The notes under the pieces were generated by a model. That model did no database searches and was not told the origin of the DNA. It saw nothing but the letters and a program-made list of their open reading frames with translations. Below are positions 48,867 through 58,837 of a stretch of 64,000 nucleotides of DNA, piece after piece. Position numbers and translations under genes: made by a program. Each line of letters begins with the position of its first letter. The first letter of the stretch is position 1. The DNA comes from a virus. The DNA is taken from positions 28,313 to 92,312 of IMG/VR virus record IMGVR_UViG_3300029448_008119. One strand, written 5' to 3'.

Positions 48867-49599
48867 ATTATATGGCCCAGATTTGTGGCAACGCAATAAA
48901 GACGGACTTTTAGAGTCTGTTGATTATGAATTTAACCAAGATGGATCAGTCAACTGGCGAGCCATGATTAGCCCAGAACATCTATATCCAAACAAGGATC
49001 ACTTCGAAATGCGCAAAATGCCAGTTCCAGATTCTATTGAGGGGCTTGAAGACAATCAGCTTTTGATTAAGCTCGGCGGAATTAAGGAGCTTGCGAAGCT
49101 TCGTGGATTTCACAATGTAACTTATGACATTACGGAGTCTTCGGATAGCCGCGTTGTTGTTCAATGCATGATAAATTGGATAGAAAATTATGAAGGCTCT
49201 TACGGACACACTCAAACCTTTAGTTCTATAGCCAATGCTACAACACATAATACAAATGGATTTGCTGCTAAGTTTTTAGAATGTATTGCAGAAAATCGTG
49301 CATTTGTACGCACTGTTCGTAACTTTCTTGGTATTCACATTGTTGGAGCTGACGAGATTGATTCCTCTAAGAACAAATCTCCTATAGTGCCACCTCCATC
49401 ATCCTCTGGAGCGAAGGACATTAGCCCACAAGGGATCTTAAAAGAAAAAGCAGGTACAGACTTCAATTCATTTAAAGGATGCCTTAGAGCATGGTATAAG
49501 ACTGGTGCATATACTAATGATCCAGAAGTTATCAAAGAGTGGTCGGATTACAAAGATGTTCCCGCCAAAGAGTGTCGGAAGCTTTTAAAACTTTTATGA
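48853..49599 (+). CDS. Putative single-strand annealing/recombination protein (Rad52-superfamily-like)
   Basis: 248 residues. The segment TYDITESSDSRVVVQCMINW followed by SSIANATTHNTNGF and CIAENRAFVRTVRNFLGI resembles the core of Rad52/Sak-type annealing proteins, which end their core with AExRAxARALRxxLGI. A flexible Pro/Ser linker (near 176-186) precedes a small C-terminal domain (FKGCLRAWYKTGAYTNDPEV). It would anneal complementary ssDNA in recombination, alongside RecA and SSB. The call rests on pattern only. Confidence 0.4.
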   Translation: MSKSKLYGPDLWQRNKDGLLESVDYEFNQDGSVNWRAMISPEHLYPNKDHFEMRKMPVPDSIEGLEDNQLLIKLGGIKELAKLRGFHNVTYDITESSDSRVVVQCMINWIENYEGSYGHTQTFSSIANATTHNTNGFAAKFLECIAENRAFVRTVRNFLGIHIVGADEIDSSKNKSPIVPPPSSSGAKDISPQGILKEKAGTDFNSFKGCLRAWYKTGAYTNDPEVIKEWSDYKDVPAKECRKLLKLL

Positions 49600-50042
49600 T
49601 TTTTGAAGTGAAAACAGAATCTGAATTACTAGAACTAAGAATTGTTTTAGAAAATTTTTATCAAATATTGCCATATAAAAAAGATTTAGATGGCGTTCGA
49701 AAAAATTGGATTCCACTTTGGAAAGATTTAATTAAATCTAAAAAAGGTAAAATATTTGCTTTAGAAGATGAAAAAAAAATTATTGGAGCTTTAGGCTTCT
49801 TAACAAGCTTATCTCTTGAAGACGGTGCTCTCACTTGTACCGAAGCTTTTTGGTATGTAGATAAAGAACATAGGGGCGCTGGATTAAAACTTCTTAATAA
49901 ATTTGAGTCTTATGCAAAATCTATAGGATGCAAAAGAATAGTTATGGCCCATTTAGAAAACTCAATGCCAGACAAATTAAAAAAATTATATATTCGAAAA
50001 AAATACAAACATGTTGAAAGTATGTATTTAAAAGAGCTATAA
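49596..50042 (+). CDS. GNAT-family acetyltransferase
   Basis: 148 residues from ATG 49596, which overlaps the preceding stop (ATGA). Motif A of the GNAT fold is visible as YVDKEHRGAGLKLLNKFESY, preceded by GALGFLTSLSLEDGALTC and followed by CKRIVMAHLENS. Substrate unknown. GNAT proteins of this kind are common in phage tail and DNA-modification neighbourhoods. An upstream start at 49539 would lie wholly within the previous gene and is less likely. It converges on the tail tip module with a ten-base gap. Confidence 0.7.
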   Translation: MIFEVKTESELLELRIVLENFYQILPYKKDLDGVRKNWIPLWKDLIKSKKGKIFALEDEKKIIGALGFLTSLSLEDGALTCTEAFWYVDKEHRGAGLKLLNKFESYAKSIGCKRIVMAHLENSMPDKLKKLYIRKKYKHVESMYLKEL

Positions 50043-50052
50043 TACTTTATTA

Positions 50053-50964
50053 TTATCTCAGATTAAAACTTCTCCCGCCAAGTCCACCCTTGGATTCGAT
50101 AGTAAATTCTGTATCTTCTGATCCTGAAGTTACGATTGCATTGTCGACTAGTGGAAAGTCTTCCTCTGGTAAAGAAGTTGTTATTGTAGCCCCGCTTATT
50201 CCAGTGATTGTTAAGTTACAATTTGTTCTGAATATAAAATCTCCAGCAAAATCGTTGGGCGGTGTATTGTCAATTTCTATTACAAGATTTGGGGTAGCAA
50301 TGCCCATTAAAATACCTTCTCGATCTACAAATAAATCATTCGCATTAGTTCTAGATATTGTGAATGGGCTTGAAAATAAGTTAGCATCAGGAAAACCATC
50401 AAACATTTCTCCACTTACGGCAGCGCTTGCTGTTCCAAAGGTTAAGTAGTCAGTAGGCACAACCTTGTAATATATATTTTGATTAAGTTTTGTTGCATCA
50501 GGCACTCCATTAAATCCTGTTAGATCATTTCTACTAACTTGGATTGGAAAAGTAATTTCTCCAGGGCTTAATTGCATAGGAAATTGAAGTATTCTATTTG
50601 AATGATTAATTAAATCTACTGAAAAATTTCTATCTGACCCAGTATAAACATCCGCATTTTTTACATTTTGGGTACCAAGTGTGTCTCCGATTGTATCTAA
50701 ATCTCCAGAAAAGGTCGCTTGTATATTTACAAAATCAACTATTTGCTCTATAGCGTCCATAGAGCTAGCGGGTTCCGTTAAAAGATTTTTTCCTTCAAAT
50801 GTCAAATTAGAAACGGCGAATTTAGGAAATTCTATTTCAAGTCTGCCAGAGCCGCTAACAAAGCCTACGTTTGGATCAATTAATTCGCTTCCTTTGACCA
50901 AGCATTCTACTATATAACCAGACTCTGCTGGATGTCTTCCTATAAGTGTTTCATTAAATATCAT
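50053..50964 (-). CDS. Tail tip-associated hypothetical protein
   Basis: 303 residues, beta-rich, without Cys clusters. It follows the J-like gene (four-base overlap) and has a clear AGGAG ribosome site before its ATG. The sequence consists of Ig-like strands (RLEIEFPKFAVSNLTFEGKN, NLTITGISGATITTSLPEED). Position at the distal end of the L-K-I-J operon suggests a tip or side-fibre accessory. No family recognised. Confidence 0.55.
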   Translation of the reverse strand: MIFNETLIGRHPAESGYIVECLVKGSELIDPNVGFVSGSGRLEIEFPKFAVSNLTFEGKNLLTEPASSMDAIEQIVDFVNIQATFSGDLDTIGDTLGTQNVKNADVYTGSDRNFSVDLINHSNRILQFPMQLSPGEITFPIQVSRNDLTGFNGVPDATKLNQNIYYKVVPTDYLTFGTASAAVSGEMFDGFPDANLFSSPFTISRTNANDLFVDREGILMGIATPNLVIEIDNTPPNDFAGDFIFRTNCNLTITGISGATITTSLPEEDFPLVDNAIVTSGSEDTEFTIESKGGLGGRSFNLR

Positions 50965-53900
50965 AATTCTCCTGTTACTCCTACTTGTAAAAAGTTAAAA
51001 TTAGAAGTTAAACTTCTGTTTATTATTGATTGAGACCTTTCTACATCTCCGACCAAACTCACAGTCGACGTGTTATCGGTAGAAATATCTTCAAGAGCTG
51101 GTTGCGGACGGTTCACCTGCGATGCGTTAACATCTAATATAAATTTTGCACTGGGCGAGTCTACAAATGCACTCTGAAAAGTAGATGGAAATGTATAATG
51201 ACTCACTGAAGAAGTCCTACCACTTAGTAATGCAATATAATCAATTATATAACCACTAGTTAAAGCTTCTCCATTTAATTCTGAATTACCTAGTATTTTA
51301 AAACCCGTCTCTGCATCAAAGGTCTCAAGAAGAAAATTATCAAATGTTGGAGCATTACTTCCAGGATGTGAAGATGCTAATAGTGAAGTAAATAAATCAA
51401 GAGGGCTGGTGCTATTTGTTATTGTGCCATTTAATATTGTTTCTCCTCCAGTCCAAGCAGTTACCTCCCATGGGTAATTTTCATTTTGGCCTCCTGACCA
51501 AGCGATTCTGTTATGCGAAAGTAGTCCTGAAAATCTATTGAGTGGACTAGTACTATCTGTTATTGTCCCGTCTTGAATTGTAGCTCCGCCCGTCCATGCA
51601 GTAACATTTCCTGGAAAGTTTACATTTTCTCCACCAGACCAAGCAATTCTATTATGAGAATAGGTGTTGGCTAAATCTTCATCAACAAAAATCCAAGTAT
51701 TATTAGAACCACTCTTTTTAACTCTTAATCCAAAGTTACTTGTATTTATAAATAAATCAGCGCCTCCAGTATACGTTCCGTCAAAGCTATTTGGATTATC
51801 TACCATTCCGCTACCAATGCCATCTATTTCAAATCCAGTAAAGTAAGTATTATTTGGATCATCATCGCAGAAGACCCAAGTATTATTAGATCCAGTTTGT
51901 TTCAACCTCAATCCAGATGTTGTTGTGTGTTGATACAAATTGGTTCCTCCAGTATATGTGCCATCAAAGCTGCCTGTATTATTTACCATTCCACTTCCTA
52001 TACCTGGGTCCATGGTAAATCCAGTATAAAAAGCTCCTCCAGACCATGAAGTTGAAGCCGCACCATATGGCGTGACAAGATGAGGATGGACTATGTTTTC
52101 TCCCCCCGACCAAGCTATTGGAGTATTTATGTAATCAATGGAAGGATCGTCATCAACAAGTATCCAAGTGTTGTTAGATCCAGTCGTTCTTACCCTTAAA
52201 CCACTTGATACGGTGTTTTGATATAAATTTCCATCTCCAGTATACGTTCCATCAAAATCTCCTGTATTTTGTGGCATTCCACTTCCAACCCCTTGTATTG
52301 TAAATCCAGTAGAGTGTTGAGTTACGTCTTGATTAACATGTTGATTGTCACCATCTATTAGTCCCTCTGAATACAGCTGGCGAGTTACCTGGACCTGAAG
52401 ATTATGCAAATTGCCATCATTTAAAGAAACTCCTCCATTACCAGTAATGGCTAAATGGTCTACTCCATTTAAATTAATATAATTTTTTCCATCTCCAGAT
52501 TGGAACCAAGCTATTCCAGTTCCATTTTTATGAGATTCTAATAAATATTGCTTTCCATCAAGACCTGGGTCAAATTTTACCCAAGCTTCCATTGTGAAAT
52601 CACCAGTTCCTACATTTAACCCACTTCCAGTTACAAAAATATGATTATCTGATCCATTGGTTTGGTTGGCTCTTATACCAATATCAAGACCACTTGCCAA
52701 CATTTGTTGGTGAAGTTTATTTTGATCGCCAGTTTCGGTGACTACAAAATATTTTTCCTTTAGATTATCATCTTCTCCAGATCTTTGACAGAAAACCGCA
52801 TATTGATCGTGAGTAAATGTATTGTTTGTAGTTGAGGGATTTGATTTATTAAACTGATCTAAAATAGAGTCTGATTGAAAAGAGAAATTTTCATTTTCAC
52901 TACCCGCATAATTTATTACATTTACAGGTAAATCTGTATCGTACGTATTGTTAAATGCTGATTTATCTACGGCTATATAAGCATATTTACCAGTTGAGCC
53001 TGCTGCAACATTGTTTTCCTGAAAAGCGGCGAAGTGAAATCCAGTATGGGATACTCCAGTTACACAGGTTTGAGAAGTATCATGAGGTGATGCTTGGATA
53101 TGCGGTTGTTGCAATTGTATAATAATAGTAGGAGCTGCGGCAAATGCTTGAGAAAACAATACAGGTTGATAGCCTGTATTATCATTTTTACTTACAAAAT
53201 CAATTTCTATATTTTTACCATCAACAACATATCTTCCAGTCTGAGAAGCTAGGTATGTATAATCACCATTATTAATTGCGTCAGAATTTGGTCTAACTGT
53301 AAATCTTGTATTCTCTGTAGAAATTCTTCCTTCTGGCTTATAAACATCTGTAAATAAACCAGTGGCTTTTTGTTGAATAAACAAAGCGGGGGCCTCTGAA
53401 AATGTCGCATCAAAATTAACTTGTAAATTAGCTCCGTAAGCGCCAAGTATCTCAAAACTATTTACTTCAATATTTAGACTTGGAGGTATTCTATATTTAC
53501 CTTCTCCAGTATATCCAAACATTTCATCAATTTGCGAATTTAATATTTCGAAAGAGCCCTCGGTTGTCAATTGTTTAAAGTTACCTGATTTTAAATTGTC
53601 TTGAGTATCATAAATATTTATAATCTGTTCATTTACATCAGCTTGTACGCTAGGTCCAGCATTTCCAAATATATCCTCATATTCTAAATTTACCGTAGCG
53701 TTTATTAAAGGATCATTTTCAAAAAAAGAATTTACAGCATGCCCAGTTTCAGCGCTGTTATTAAATGTAGAAGAAAAGGCCGTGTCTATAAAAATGTTTG
53801 AATATTCAGTAAAAGCGTCTTGATTTACTGTAAAGCCAAAAGTTGATAGTGAAGTTGTGAACTCGACAAGAAACGCCGAAGTTGTTCTGGCTACGGTTGG

Positions 53901-56804
53901 CGTGATGTTTTGCGAGAATACACTTATTGCGTAATCTCCTACTTGATCTATTTTAGAATCTCCACTCAATACAATGTTTGTTGGATTACTATTGCTCCTA
54001 AAATGTTCACTAACAACAGTGTTTGAATTAGGCTCTTCTAAAATAACTATATACTTATCTGGTGATTTTGCTGCGTTACTTGGGTCAAAAATTGACACAT
54101 TTAAATTTTTACTGCTACCAACACCGTTTGAAAAACTCGTTGTAACATTTGATGGTAAGTCAGGTCTTTGTACTTCTGTTACGGAAAGGTTAGGTTGAAA
54201 TGAGCTTCCATCTAAATCAAAAGATGTATTTTCTTCTACAAATTTAAATTTTCCAGTATGATGTATTGTAGCTGATACATTAAATCCTGCATCTTTATCT
54301 TCTGATATATTTAATACTCTATAATATCTTGGATCTCTACCACTCGCATCAATGTTATATACTGACCCATGTTTTATATTTGCATCTTTTTCTGAATACC
54401 ATTGACTACTTGTATTTCCAGGAGTATCTGCTCCAGTTATAAATATAGCGACACCACTATCTATAATTTCATAACTAACATTTGTCTCACCAGGATTAGT
54501 ATCTTTTATTTTTAAAGACATTACTTGTGGATTATGTATTTCTCTATACAAGCTATTATCTGAAGATGGGTTATTGTAAAAATCTTCAATTCCAGACTTA
54601 CCTATCGGATTATATATATGTATGTTTCCTCCAGTTACATAATCGGTTAAATCACTGCCTATTGCTGGCTCGACTATTATAGCCGAAGGCCCTTGCCCTA
54701 TATTACTTGTAGTTCCATCTGGATTGCTATAATTAGTAGTCCCACTTGCCCCCAAAACTGTCCCGTAGTTTCGAGTAAAATTTCTCATTTCATCGTCGAT
54801 CTTTATAATATCTCCTGGCTGCATCAAAAGAGCTTCGAATCCAGCACCAAAAGATACTGTTTCTGTGGTATTTTGCGATTCAAACAAAATGTATTTTCCC
54901 AGTCTATGAGCTTGAGCTTTTGAGGTTACTCCGATGCCTTCTATCTGTTTAAAATTTAATCCTACGGTTTTTATAGCTTCAGCATCCTCTACATACTCTG
55001 TCTGCGCTGTAAAATTATTTCTTTTATCTATAAAAGAAACTTCTACAGCCGATAGCTTTGTTTGCCTATCTACATCTGCATACGAAAACATTCCATCTTT
55101 AACGTTCAAATTATTAAAAATCAAATGAGGTGGAAATTTATTTTCTTTTGGCGCTGTTGTACTGGTATTATTAAAGTCTTCAAAAAAGTATGGCCTATCT
55201 ACCCTAATTGAAACGCAAGAATTATTAAAATACGTCATTGCCCTAAATGATCTAGCTAGATTTTGAATAGCATCAAAAGCGTCAGTCTGATCTTTCATTA
55301 ATATATTGCAACTAAATCTAGGCTCAAGTCCGCCAAATCCATCGTCTAATCCAATAAATATACCAGCCCCTCCCGCTACGTTGGTAGCTTTACTTCCGTC
55401 GTGCATTGTCACTGCATCGCAATACATACCTATTTCATATAGAGTCCATTTATCTATTATATCTATATCTCGTAGATAATTTCCTAAGCCGTACCTTCTA
55501 TTAGTTAAAAGGTCATAATATATCCAAGCTGGATTATCAGACCAAGCATATTTAAAAGTCCCATCCCATTGACCAATCTGTAACCCAGGAGATGCTGCGT
55601 AAATAACGTTGCCACTTGTAGTGCCATCACTAGAAAATCTTCTATCTGTTCCGTCAGCATTTGTTGGATTATAATTAGAGGGTATTTTTATTTTTTTACC
55701 TTTAACTCTATAAGTTCTTGCTGGGATATTTTGATAATATTGAGAATCTATAATTGTAGCTATATAACAACTTCCAGGGTAGTAATAAGTGTCGTTATAT
55801 TTTTCTGTTATTGCATTCACGCCACCATCTCTTGTAACTAGATTAGAAATTGTCTCATGATCTAGCTTACTTATTTCTACAAAATTATATAAATCTGTTT
55901 CGCCTAGAACTGGTAAAGGAAGATTTTCTAAAGTTAATGTATACGGAGACGTAATAATTCCACTGACTGTGAACCTTCCAGTTGCCCTTCCAACCGTTTT
56001 ACCTTTTCCTGGCCTAACTGTAAACTGGGCATTTTGGGTTGTTATTGTTCCATTTTTATCCGATTTCCCAACTATAACCTTAAATCTTATTGATATTGCC
56101 AGGGGCTGCCCCATTCTGCTCCTGCCCGCTTCATTTTCTTGTTTACTAGATTTAGATACTGTGTCACTTAAACCATCTATTTGCAAGCCCACGTCCACTA
56201 GATCTATATCTTTATCATAATTTGTATATCTATATGGTTTTGCGGCCCTTTCCTTTGGCACATATCTTTGCCAATTTACAAAGTCTCTCGCGCTCGTTCC
56301 TTCGTATCTTACGTCTCTACTTCCATATCCATTCCTAGCGCCATTTTGGATTGCATTCATATCATACGGCCCTTTAATTGGACCTGATAATTTTGTTAAT
56401 TTAGTTGGCGTTTTTACAACATTACATTTGCCTTGTAAAATTCTTCCTGACTTAAATTCAATATCATATTTAGAATGGGTTGAATTATTATTAGAATCCC
56501 TCAGCGGTGTGTCATTATAATAAATTCCTTGATCAATAGGTAAATCACCTGCAGATGATGAACTCCCAACGGTAAGGTGTTCTTGGTTAAAAGGTTTTTT
56601 AGCTCTCGTGCCAATTAAAGTTTTTCCGTGTTGACCAACTAAACCTTCTACTTCACCTTCGCATATTAAATCTATCGATTCATATATTTGATAACCCTGC
56701 TTAGCGTTAGCTGCACTTGGAGGTAATAGATAAGAAGGTTTAGCTCCTTTACTCCTACCAGCAATAATTAACTTGTTATTAAATATGCTTTTGTAAAAAC
56801 CCAT
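50961..56804 (-). CDS. Tail tip host-specificity protein (lambda J-like)
   Basis: 1947 residues. The N-terminal 900 residues match J-type central tail hub proteins: YQIYESIDLICEGEVEGLVG, the RRYGLGNYLRDIDIIDKWTL segment, KLSAVEVSFIDKRNNF and GDIIKIDDEMRN. Fibronectin-like domains follow. At about 1400-1480 a LamG-like sandwich (GTGDFTMEAWVKFDPGLDGK) is present. After it come three ~80-residue repeats (GSGMxxNxxxFDGTYTGxxx) and two ~45-residue repeats (SHNRIAWSGGENVNF). It forms the tip that binds the receptor. The C-terminal modules are likely recent, host-range-determining additions. The gene starts one base into the I-like gene stop. Confidence 0.88.
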   Translation of the reverse strand: MGFYKSIFNNKLIIAGRSKGAKPSYLLPPSAANAKQGYQIYESIDLICEGEVEGLVGQHGKTLIGTRAKKPFNQEHLTVGSSSSAGDLPIDQGIYYNDTPLRDSNNNSTHSKYDIEFKSGRILQGKCNVVKTPTKLTKLSGPIKGPYDMNAIQNGARNGYGSRDVRYEGTSARDFVNWQRYVPKERAAKPYRYTNYDKDIDLVDVGLQIDGLSDTVSKSSKQENEAGRSRMGQPLAISIRFKVIVGKSDKNGTITTQNAQFTVRPGKGKTVGRATGRFTVSGIITSPYTLTLENLPLPVLGETDLYNFVEISKLDHETISNLVTRDGGVNAITEKYNDTYYYPGSCYIATIIDSQYYQNIPARTYRVKGKKIKIPSNYNPTNADGTDRRFSSDGTTSGNVIYAASPGLQIGQWDGTFKYAWSDNPAWIYYDLLTNRRYGLGNYLRDIDIIDKWTLYEIGMYCDAVTMHDGSKATNVAGGAGIFIGLDDGFGGLEPRFSCNILMKDQTDAFDAIQNLARSFRAMTYFNNSCVSIRVDRPYFFEDFNNTSTTAPKENKFPPHLIFNNLNVKDGMFSYADVDRQTKLSAVEVSFIDKRNNFTAQTEYVEDAEAIKTVGLNFKQIEGIGVTSKAQAHRLGKYILFESQNTTETVSFGAGFEALLMQPGDIIKIDDEMRNFTRNYGTVLGASGTTNYSNPDGTTSNIGQGPSAIIVEPAIGSDLTDYVTGGNIHIYNPIGKSGIEDFYNNPSSDNSLYREIHNPQVMSLKIKDTNPGETNVSYEIIDSGVAIFITGADTPGNTSSQWYSEKDANIKHGSVYNIDASGRDPRYYRVLNISEDKDAGFNVSATIHHTGKFKFVEENTSFDLDGSSFQPNLSVTEVQRPDLPSNVTTSFSNGVGSSKNLNVSIFDPSNAAKSPDKYIVILEEPNSNTVVSEHFRSNSNPTNIVLSGDSKIDQVGDYAISVFSQNITPTVARTTSAFLVEFTTSLSTFGFTVNQDAFTEYSNIFIDTAFSSTFNNSAETGHAVNSFFENDPLINATVNLEYEDIFGNAGPSVQADVNEQIINIYDTQDNLKSGNFKQLTTEGSFEILNSQIDEMFGYTGEGKYRIPPSLNIEVNSFEILGAYGANLQVNFDATFSEAPALFIQQKATGLFTDVYKPEGRISTENTRFTVRPNSDAINNGDYTYLASQTGRYVVDGKNIEIDFVSKNDNTGYQPVLFSQAFAAAPTIIIQLQQPHIQASPHDTSQTCVTGVSHTGFHFAAFQENNVAAGSTGKYAYIAVDKSAFNNTYDTDLPVNVINYAGSENENFSFQSDSILDQFNKSNPSTTNNTFTHDQYAVFCQRSGEDDNLKEKYFVVTETGDQNKLHQQMLASGLDIGIRANQTNGSDNHIFVTGSGLNVGTGDFTMEAWVKFDPGLDGKQYLLESHKNGTGIAWFQSGDGKNYINLNGVDHLAITGNGGVSLNDGNLHNLQVQVTRQLYSEGLIDGDNQHVNQDVTQHSTGFTIQGVGSGMPQNTGDFDGTYTGDGNLYQNTVSSGLRVRTTGSNNTWILVDDDPSIDYINTPIAWSGGENIVHPHLVTPYGAASTSWSGGAFYTGFTMDPGIGSGMVNNTGSFDGTYTGGTNLYQHTTTSGLRLKQTGSNNTWVFCDDDPNNTYFTGFEIDGIGSGMVDNPNSFDGTYTGGADLFINTSNFGLRVKKSGSNNTWIFVDEDLANTYSHNRIAWSGGENVNFPGNVTAWTGGATIQDGTITDSTSPLNRFSGLLSHNRIAWSGGQNENYPWEVTAWTGGETILNGTITNSTSPLDLFTSLLASSHPGSNAPTFDNFLLETFDAETGFKILGNSELNGEALTSGYIIDYIALLSGRTSSVSHYTFPSTFQSAFVDSPSAKFILDVNASQVNRPQPALEDISTDNTSTVSLVGDVERSQSIINRSLTSNFNFLQVGVTGEL
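51380..52320 (-). repeat. Tandem modules in the J-like gene
   Basis: Three diverged copies of a module holding GIGSGM, FDGTYTGG, GLRxKxxGSNNTW and DDDP (about 52320-52145, 52030-51850 and 51845-51660), followed by two copies of a module holding HNRIAWSGG, VTAWTGG and TITDSTSPL (about 51665-51520 and 51520-51380). Copies are similar at the DNA level, so recombination between them could change repeat number. Confidence 0.7.
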
Positions 56805-57388
56805 TATCCTAAATCTTCACTAGTGATATTTGTCGAAATGATATTAGAGCCAACACGAAGCTCTCCATATAATAATGGTATAGGAAAACCCTGAACAGCA
56901 TTGTTTTCTAAATTACTGAAAATATAGCTAGACATGTCAATTTTACTTTCTGACGTTTGTGGCTTTGGGGTCTCAACTGGAAATAATAAAGACATCACAC
57001 CTTGAATTAAGACTCCAATTGCTAAATTTGCTAAAAATCCACCACCTGCTAAAAATGTTCCTATTGTAGCAGCAGCGGTAACTGCAAACCCTACAAACGC
57101 CGCAATCAAACTAAAAAGAAATGCTCCACTTATAGTTGGAACAATGTGTATTTCTTTAGGAGCTCTAGCTGCAGCTAAAGCTTCCGCTGTTTTCCACTCT
57201 TTATTTGGGTTTTTGGGGTCTATAAAAGCGTAACCTAAGCCTTCTTTAAATTTAGAAATCAAATAATTTTTAACTCCTGGATTATTCGCTTCTAATGCGT
57301 TAGTAATCTCCAAAAGCCTATTAACTTTAAATTTATGATTTTTACCATAAATTTCTCCAAATTCTCCGTGTATAGTTACATTAATCAT
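56804..57388 (-). CDS. Tail assembly protein, lambda gpI-like
   Basis: 194 residues. The N-terminus is ubiquitin-like (INVTIHGEFGEIYGKNHKFK). It is followed by a Gly/Ala-rich hydrophobic middle (SLIAAFVGFAVTAAATIGTF) and a C-terminal GFPIPLLYGELRVGSNIIST, the layout of phage lambda tail assembly protein I. It is needed for tip assembly and is not usually in the mature virion. Preceded by an AAAGGAG ribosome site and overlapping the K-like gene by eight bases. Confidence 0.82.
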   Translation of the reverse strand: MINVTIHGEFGEIYGKNHKFKVNRLLEITNALEANNPGVKNYLISKFKEGLGYAFIDPKNPNKEWKTAEALAAARAPKEIHIVPTISGAFLFSLIAAFVGFAVTAAATIGTFLAGGGFLANLAIGVLIQGVMSLLFPVETPKPQTSESKIDMSSYIFSNLENNAVQGFPIPLLYGELRVGSNIISTNITSEDLG

Positions 57389-57797
57389 CCAAAAACTCCT
57401 TTAACATTATTACACCTTTTTCTGATCTTTGGAAATTGGGCATATCAAATAAAGCAAACCTCTCTGTGACCAAAGAGTATATTAAGAACGGATAAAGACA
57501 GTTTTTTGAATTTTCTATATCGTATTCAGATGGCTCCTCTCTTCCGCTTACATGAGTGTGGAATATAGCCAACAAATCGCCATTTAGTTTAACTTTCAAA
57601 AAATCCGCTGGATTAATTAAAAACACATCATCATCATTTGAATGATTTTTGGCGGCCTTAAAAATTAATTCACCGTCTTTATATAGAACAAAACCGCAAA
57701 CTTCTTTTCCTAAGTCCGTATTGGCGTATTCAATTAAATCTTTTTTAAAATTATCTGTTTTTGGGTTGGTATGCATGAGTTCCTGGAAATCCTCCAA
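57381..57797 (-). CDS. JAB/MPN metallopeptidase, tail tip (lambda gpK N-domain-like)
   Basis: 138 residues. The JAMM zinc site is intact: Glu in GKEVCGFVLYKDGE, then HTHVSGREEPSEYD (H-x-H-x(7)-S-x-x-D). Lambda gpK has this domain fused to an NlpC/P60 cell-wall hydrolase; here the second domain is absent. It may cleave a tail tip protein during assembly. Overlaps the L-like gene by 47 bases in another frame. Confidence 0.85.
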   Translation of the reverse strand: MEDFQELMHTNPKTDNFKKDLIEYANTDLGKEVCGFVLYKDGELIFKAAKNHSNDDDVFLINPADFLKVKLNGDLLAIFHTHVSGREEPSEYDIENSKNCLYPFLIYSLVTERFALFDMPNFQRSEKGVIMLKEFLDD

Positions 57798-58752
57798 ATC
57801 TTAAGCCAGTTTTTCCAAATCTTAGTTTGCAGGCTGATATTTTCTTTGAACATTCGTCTTTTTGCCATTTTTTAGATATTGGTGGGAAATCTTCATTTCC
57901 GTTTGCGCTAGAATCGACTAAAACATACATGGTTCGTAAAGGCCTGATTGAAGCCCCATTTACAGAGCTTTCTGAATCATCGTCAGAGATATCATGGCCA
58001 GCAGTCTCTATGTATACCCATTGTCCTTTGCTGTATGTGGTAAGATTACTCCATTTGCCTTTAAAGGCTCCAACTGGAACCGTAGCATCACTAGAATCCT
58101 TAAAATCACTATCATTTGCTGATTTTAGGGGGGCGCCAGCATAAAGGCATCCGCATCCTCTATATATCCATGTACAGTATTTTGCGTAAACATTTCTGTT
58201 TGGCAGATAAGTATTATCTAATTCAAAAACAGTAGATAGTTCTAGTTCTACAATATCTTTTGTTTCTGCTATTCTTCTATTTATATAATAGGTTTGATCT
58301 GGCAAATAAGAAGTAGCAGAAGCTTCGCTATTTTGAGTAGTTACATCAAAATATGGATTTTTTCCTCCTGGAAAATTTAAATCGTCTAAAAATCTAGCAA
58401 AAGTCCTTTTTCTTATTACCTTACAACCAATTAAGTTATTATGTACTTTTAAATATTTTGATATGGCAAAGTTTATATTTGATACTTTTATTCTTGGTCG
58501 AGGAAGACTATTATCTCCTTTTACTTCAAAACCACTAACCTCCATGGGATAAGATATGTATTCTTGACTTTGCCATACGATTCTGTCTGCTGTCAGCGTA
58601 CCGCGTTGCATACCAGCTGTAGTGGGGCATAAAGCTAATACACTACTTGTATCACCTGGCCAAGCATAATATATCAAATAAAACTCTAATATTTGACTAG
58701 GCTCGAGAGACATAGCCTCACTTGCTACTTTTTCATTTATTCCTCCTGCCAT
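57751..58752 (-). CDS. Minor tail protein, lambda gpL-like, with a sugar-binding-like insert
   Basis: 333 residues. The C-terminal region carries the cysteines of the Fe-S-binding gpL family (KYCTWIYRGCGCLYAG, then ECSKKISACKLRFG and RFGGFPGTHAY). Between these cysteine groups, about residues 232-296 (KGKWSNLTTYSKGQWVYIET to SKKW) look like an inserted carbohydrate-binding module 5/12. First gene of the tail tip operon, with a GTG-TAAAGA promoter and no leader. Confidence 0.82.
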   Translation of the reverse strand: MAGGINEKVASEAMSLEPSQILEFYLIYYAWPGDTSSVLALCPTTAGMQRGTLTADRIVWQSQEYISYPMEVSGFEVKGDNSLPRPRIKVSNINFAISKYLKVHNNLIGCKVIRKRTFARFLDDLNFPGGKNPYFDVTTQNSEASATSYLPDQTYYINRRIAETKDIVELELSTVFELDNTYLPNRNVYAKYCTWIYRGCGCLYAGAPLKSANDSDFKDSSDATVPVGAFKGKWSNLTTYSKGQWVYIETAGHDISDDDSESSVNGASIRPLRTMYVLVDSSANGNEDFPPISKKWQKDECSKKISACKLRFGKTGLRFGGFPGTHAYQPKNR

Positions 58753-58757
58753 ATTTA

Positions 58758-58766
58758 TCTTTACAC
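58758..58766 (-). promoter_or_regulatory. GTG-TAAAGA promoter element of the tail tip operon
   Basis: On the minus strand, five bases from hexamer to the ATG at 58752; predicted start 58751. No -35 box or ribosome site. Confidence 0.55.
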
Positions 58767-58837
58767 TTGGTTTGCTTGTTTTATTATATATTATATAACG
58801 CAGAATTAAACATTTTTTTATATATCAAAAAAACAAA

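Noticed and set aside
49539-49595. Upstream start for the GNAT gene at 49539
   Set aside because: The added residues are encoded entirely within the previous gene in another frame, and ATG 49596 gives the usual ATGA coupling.
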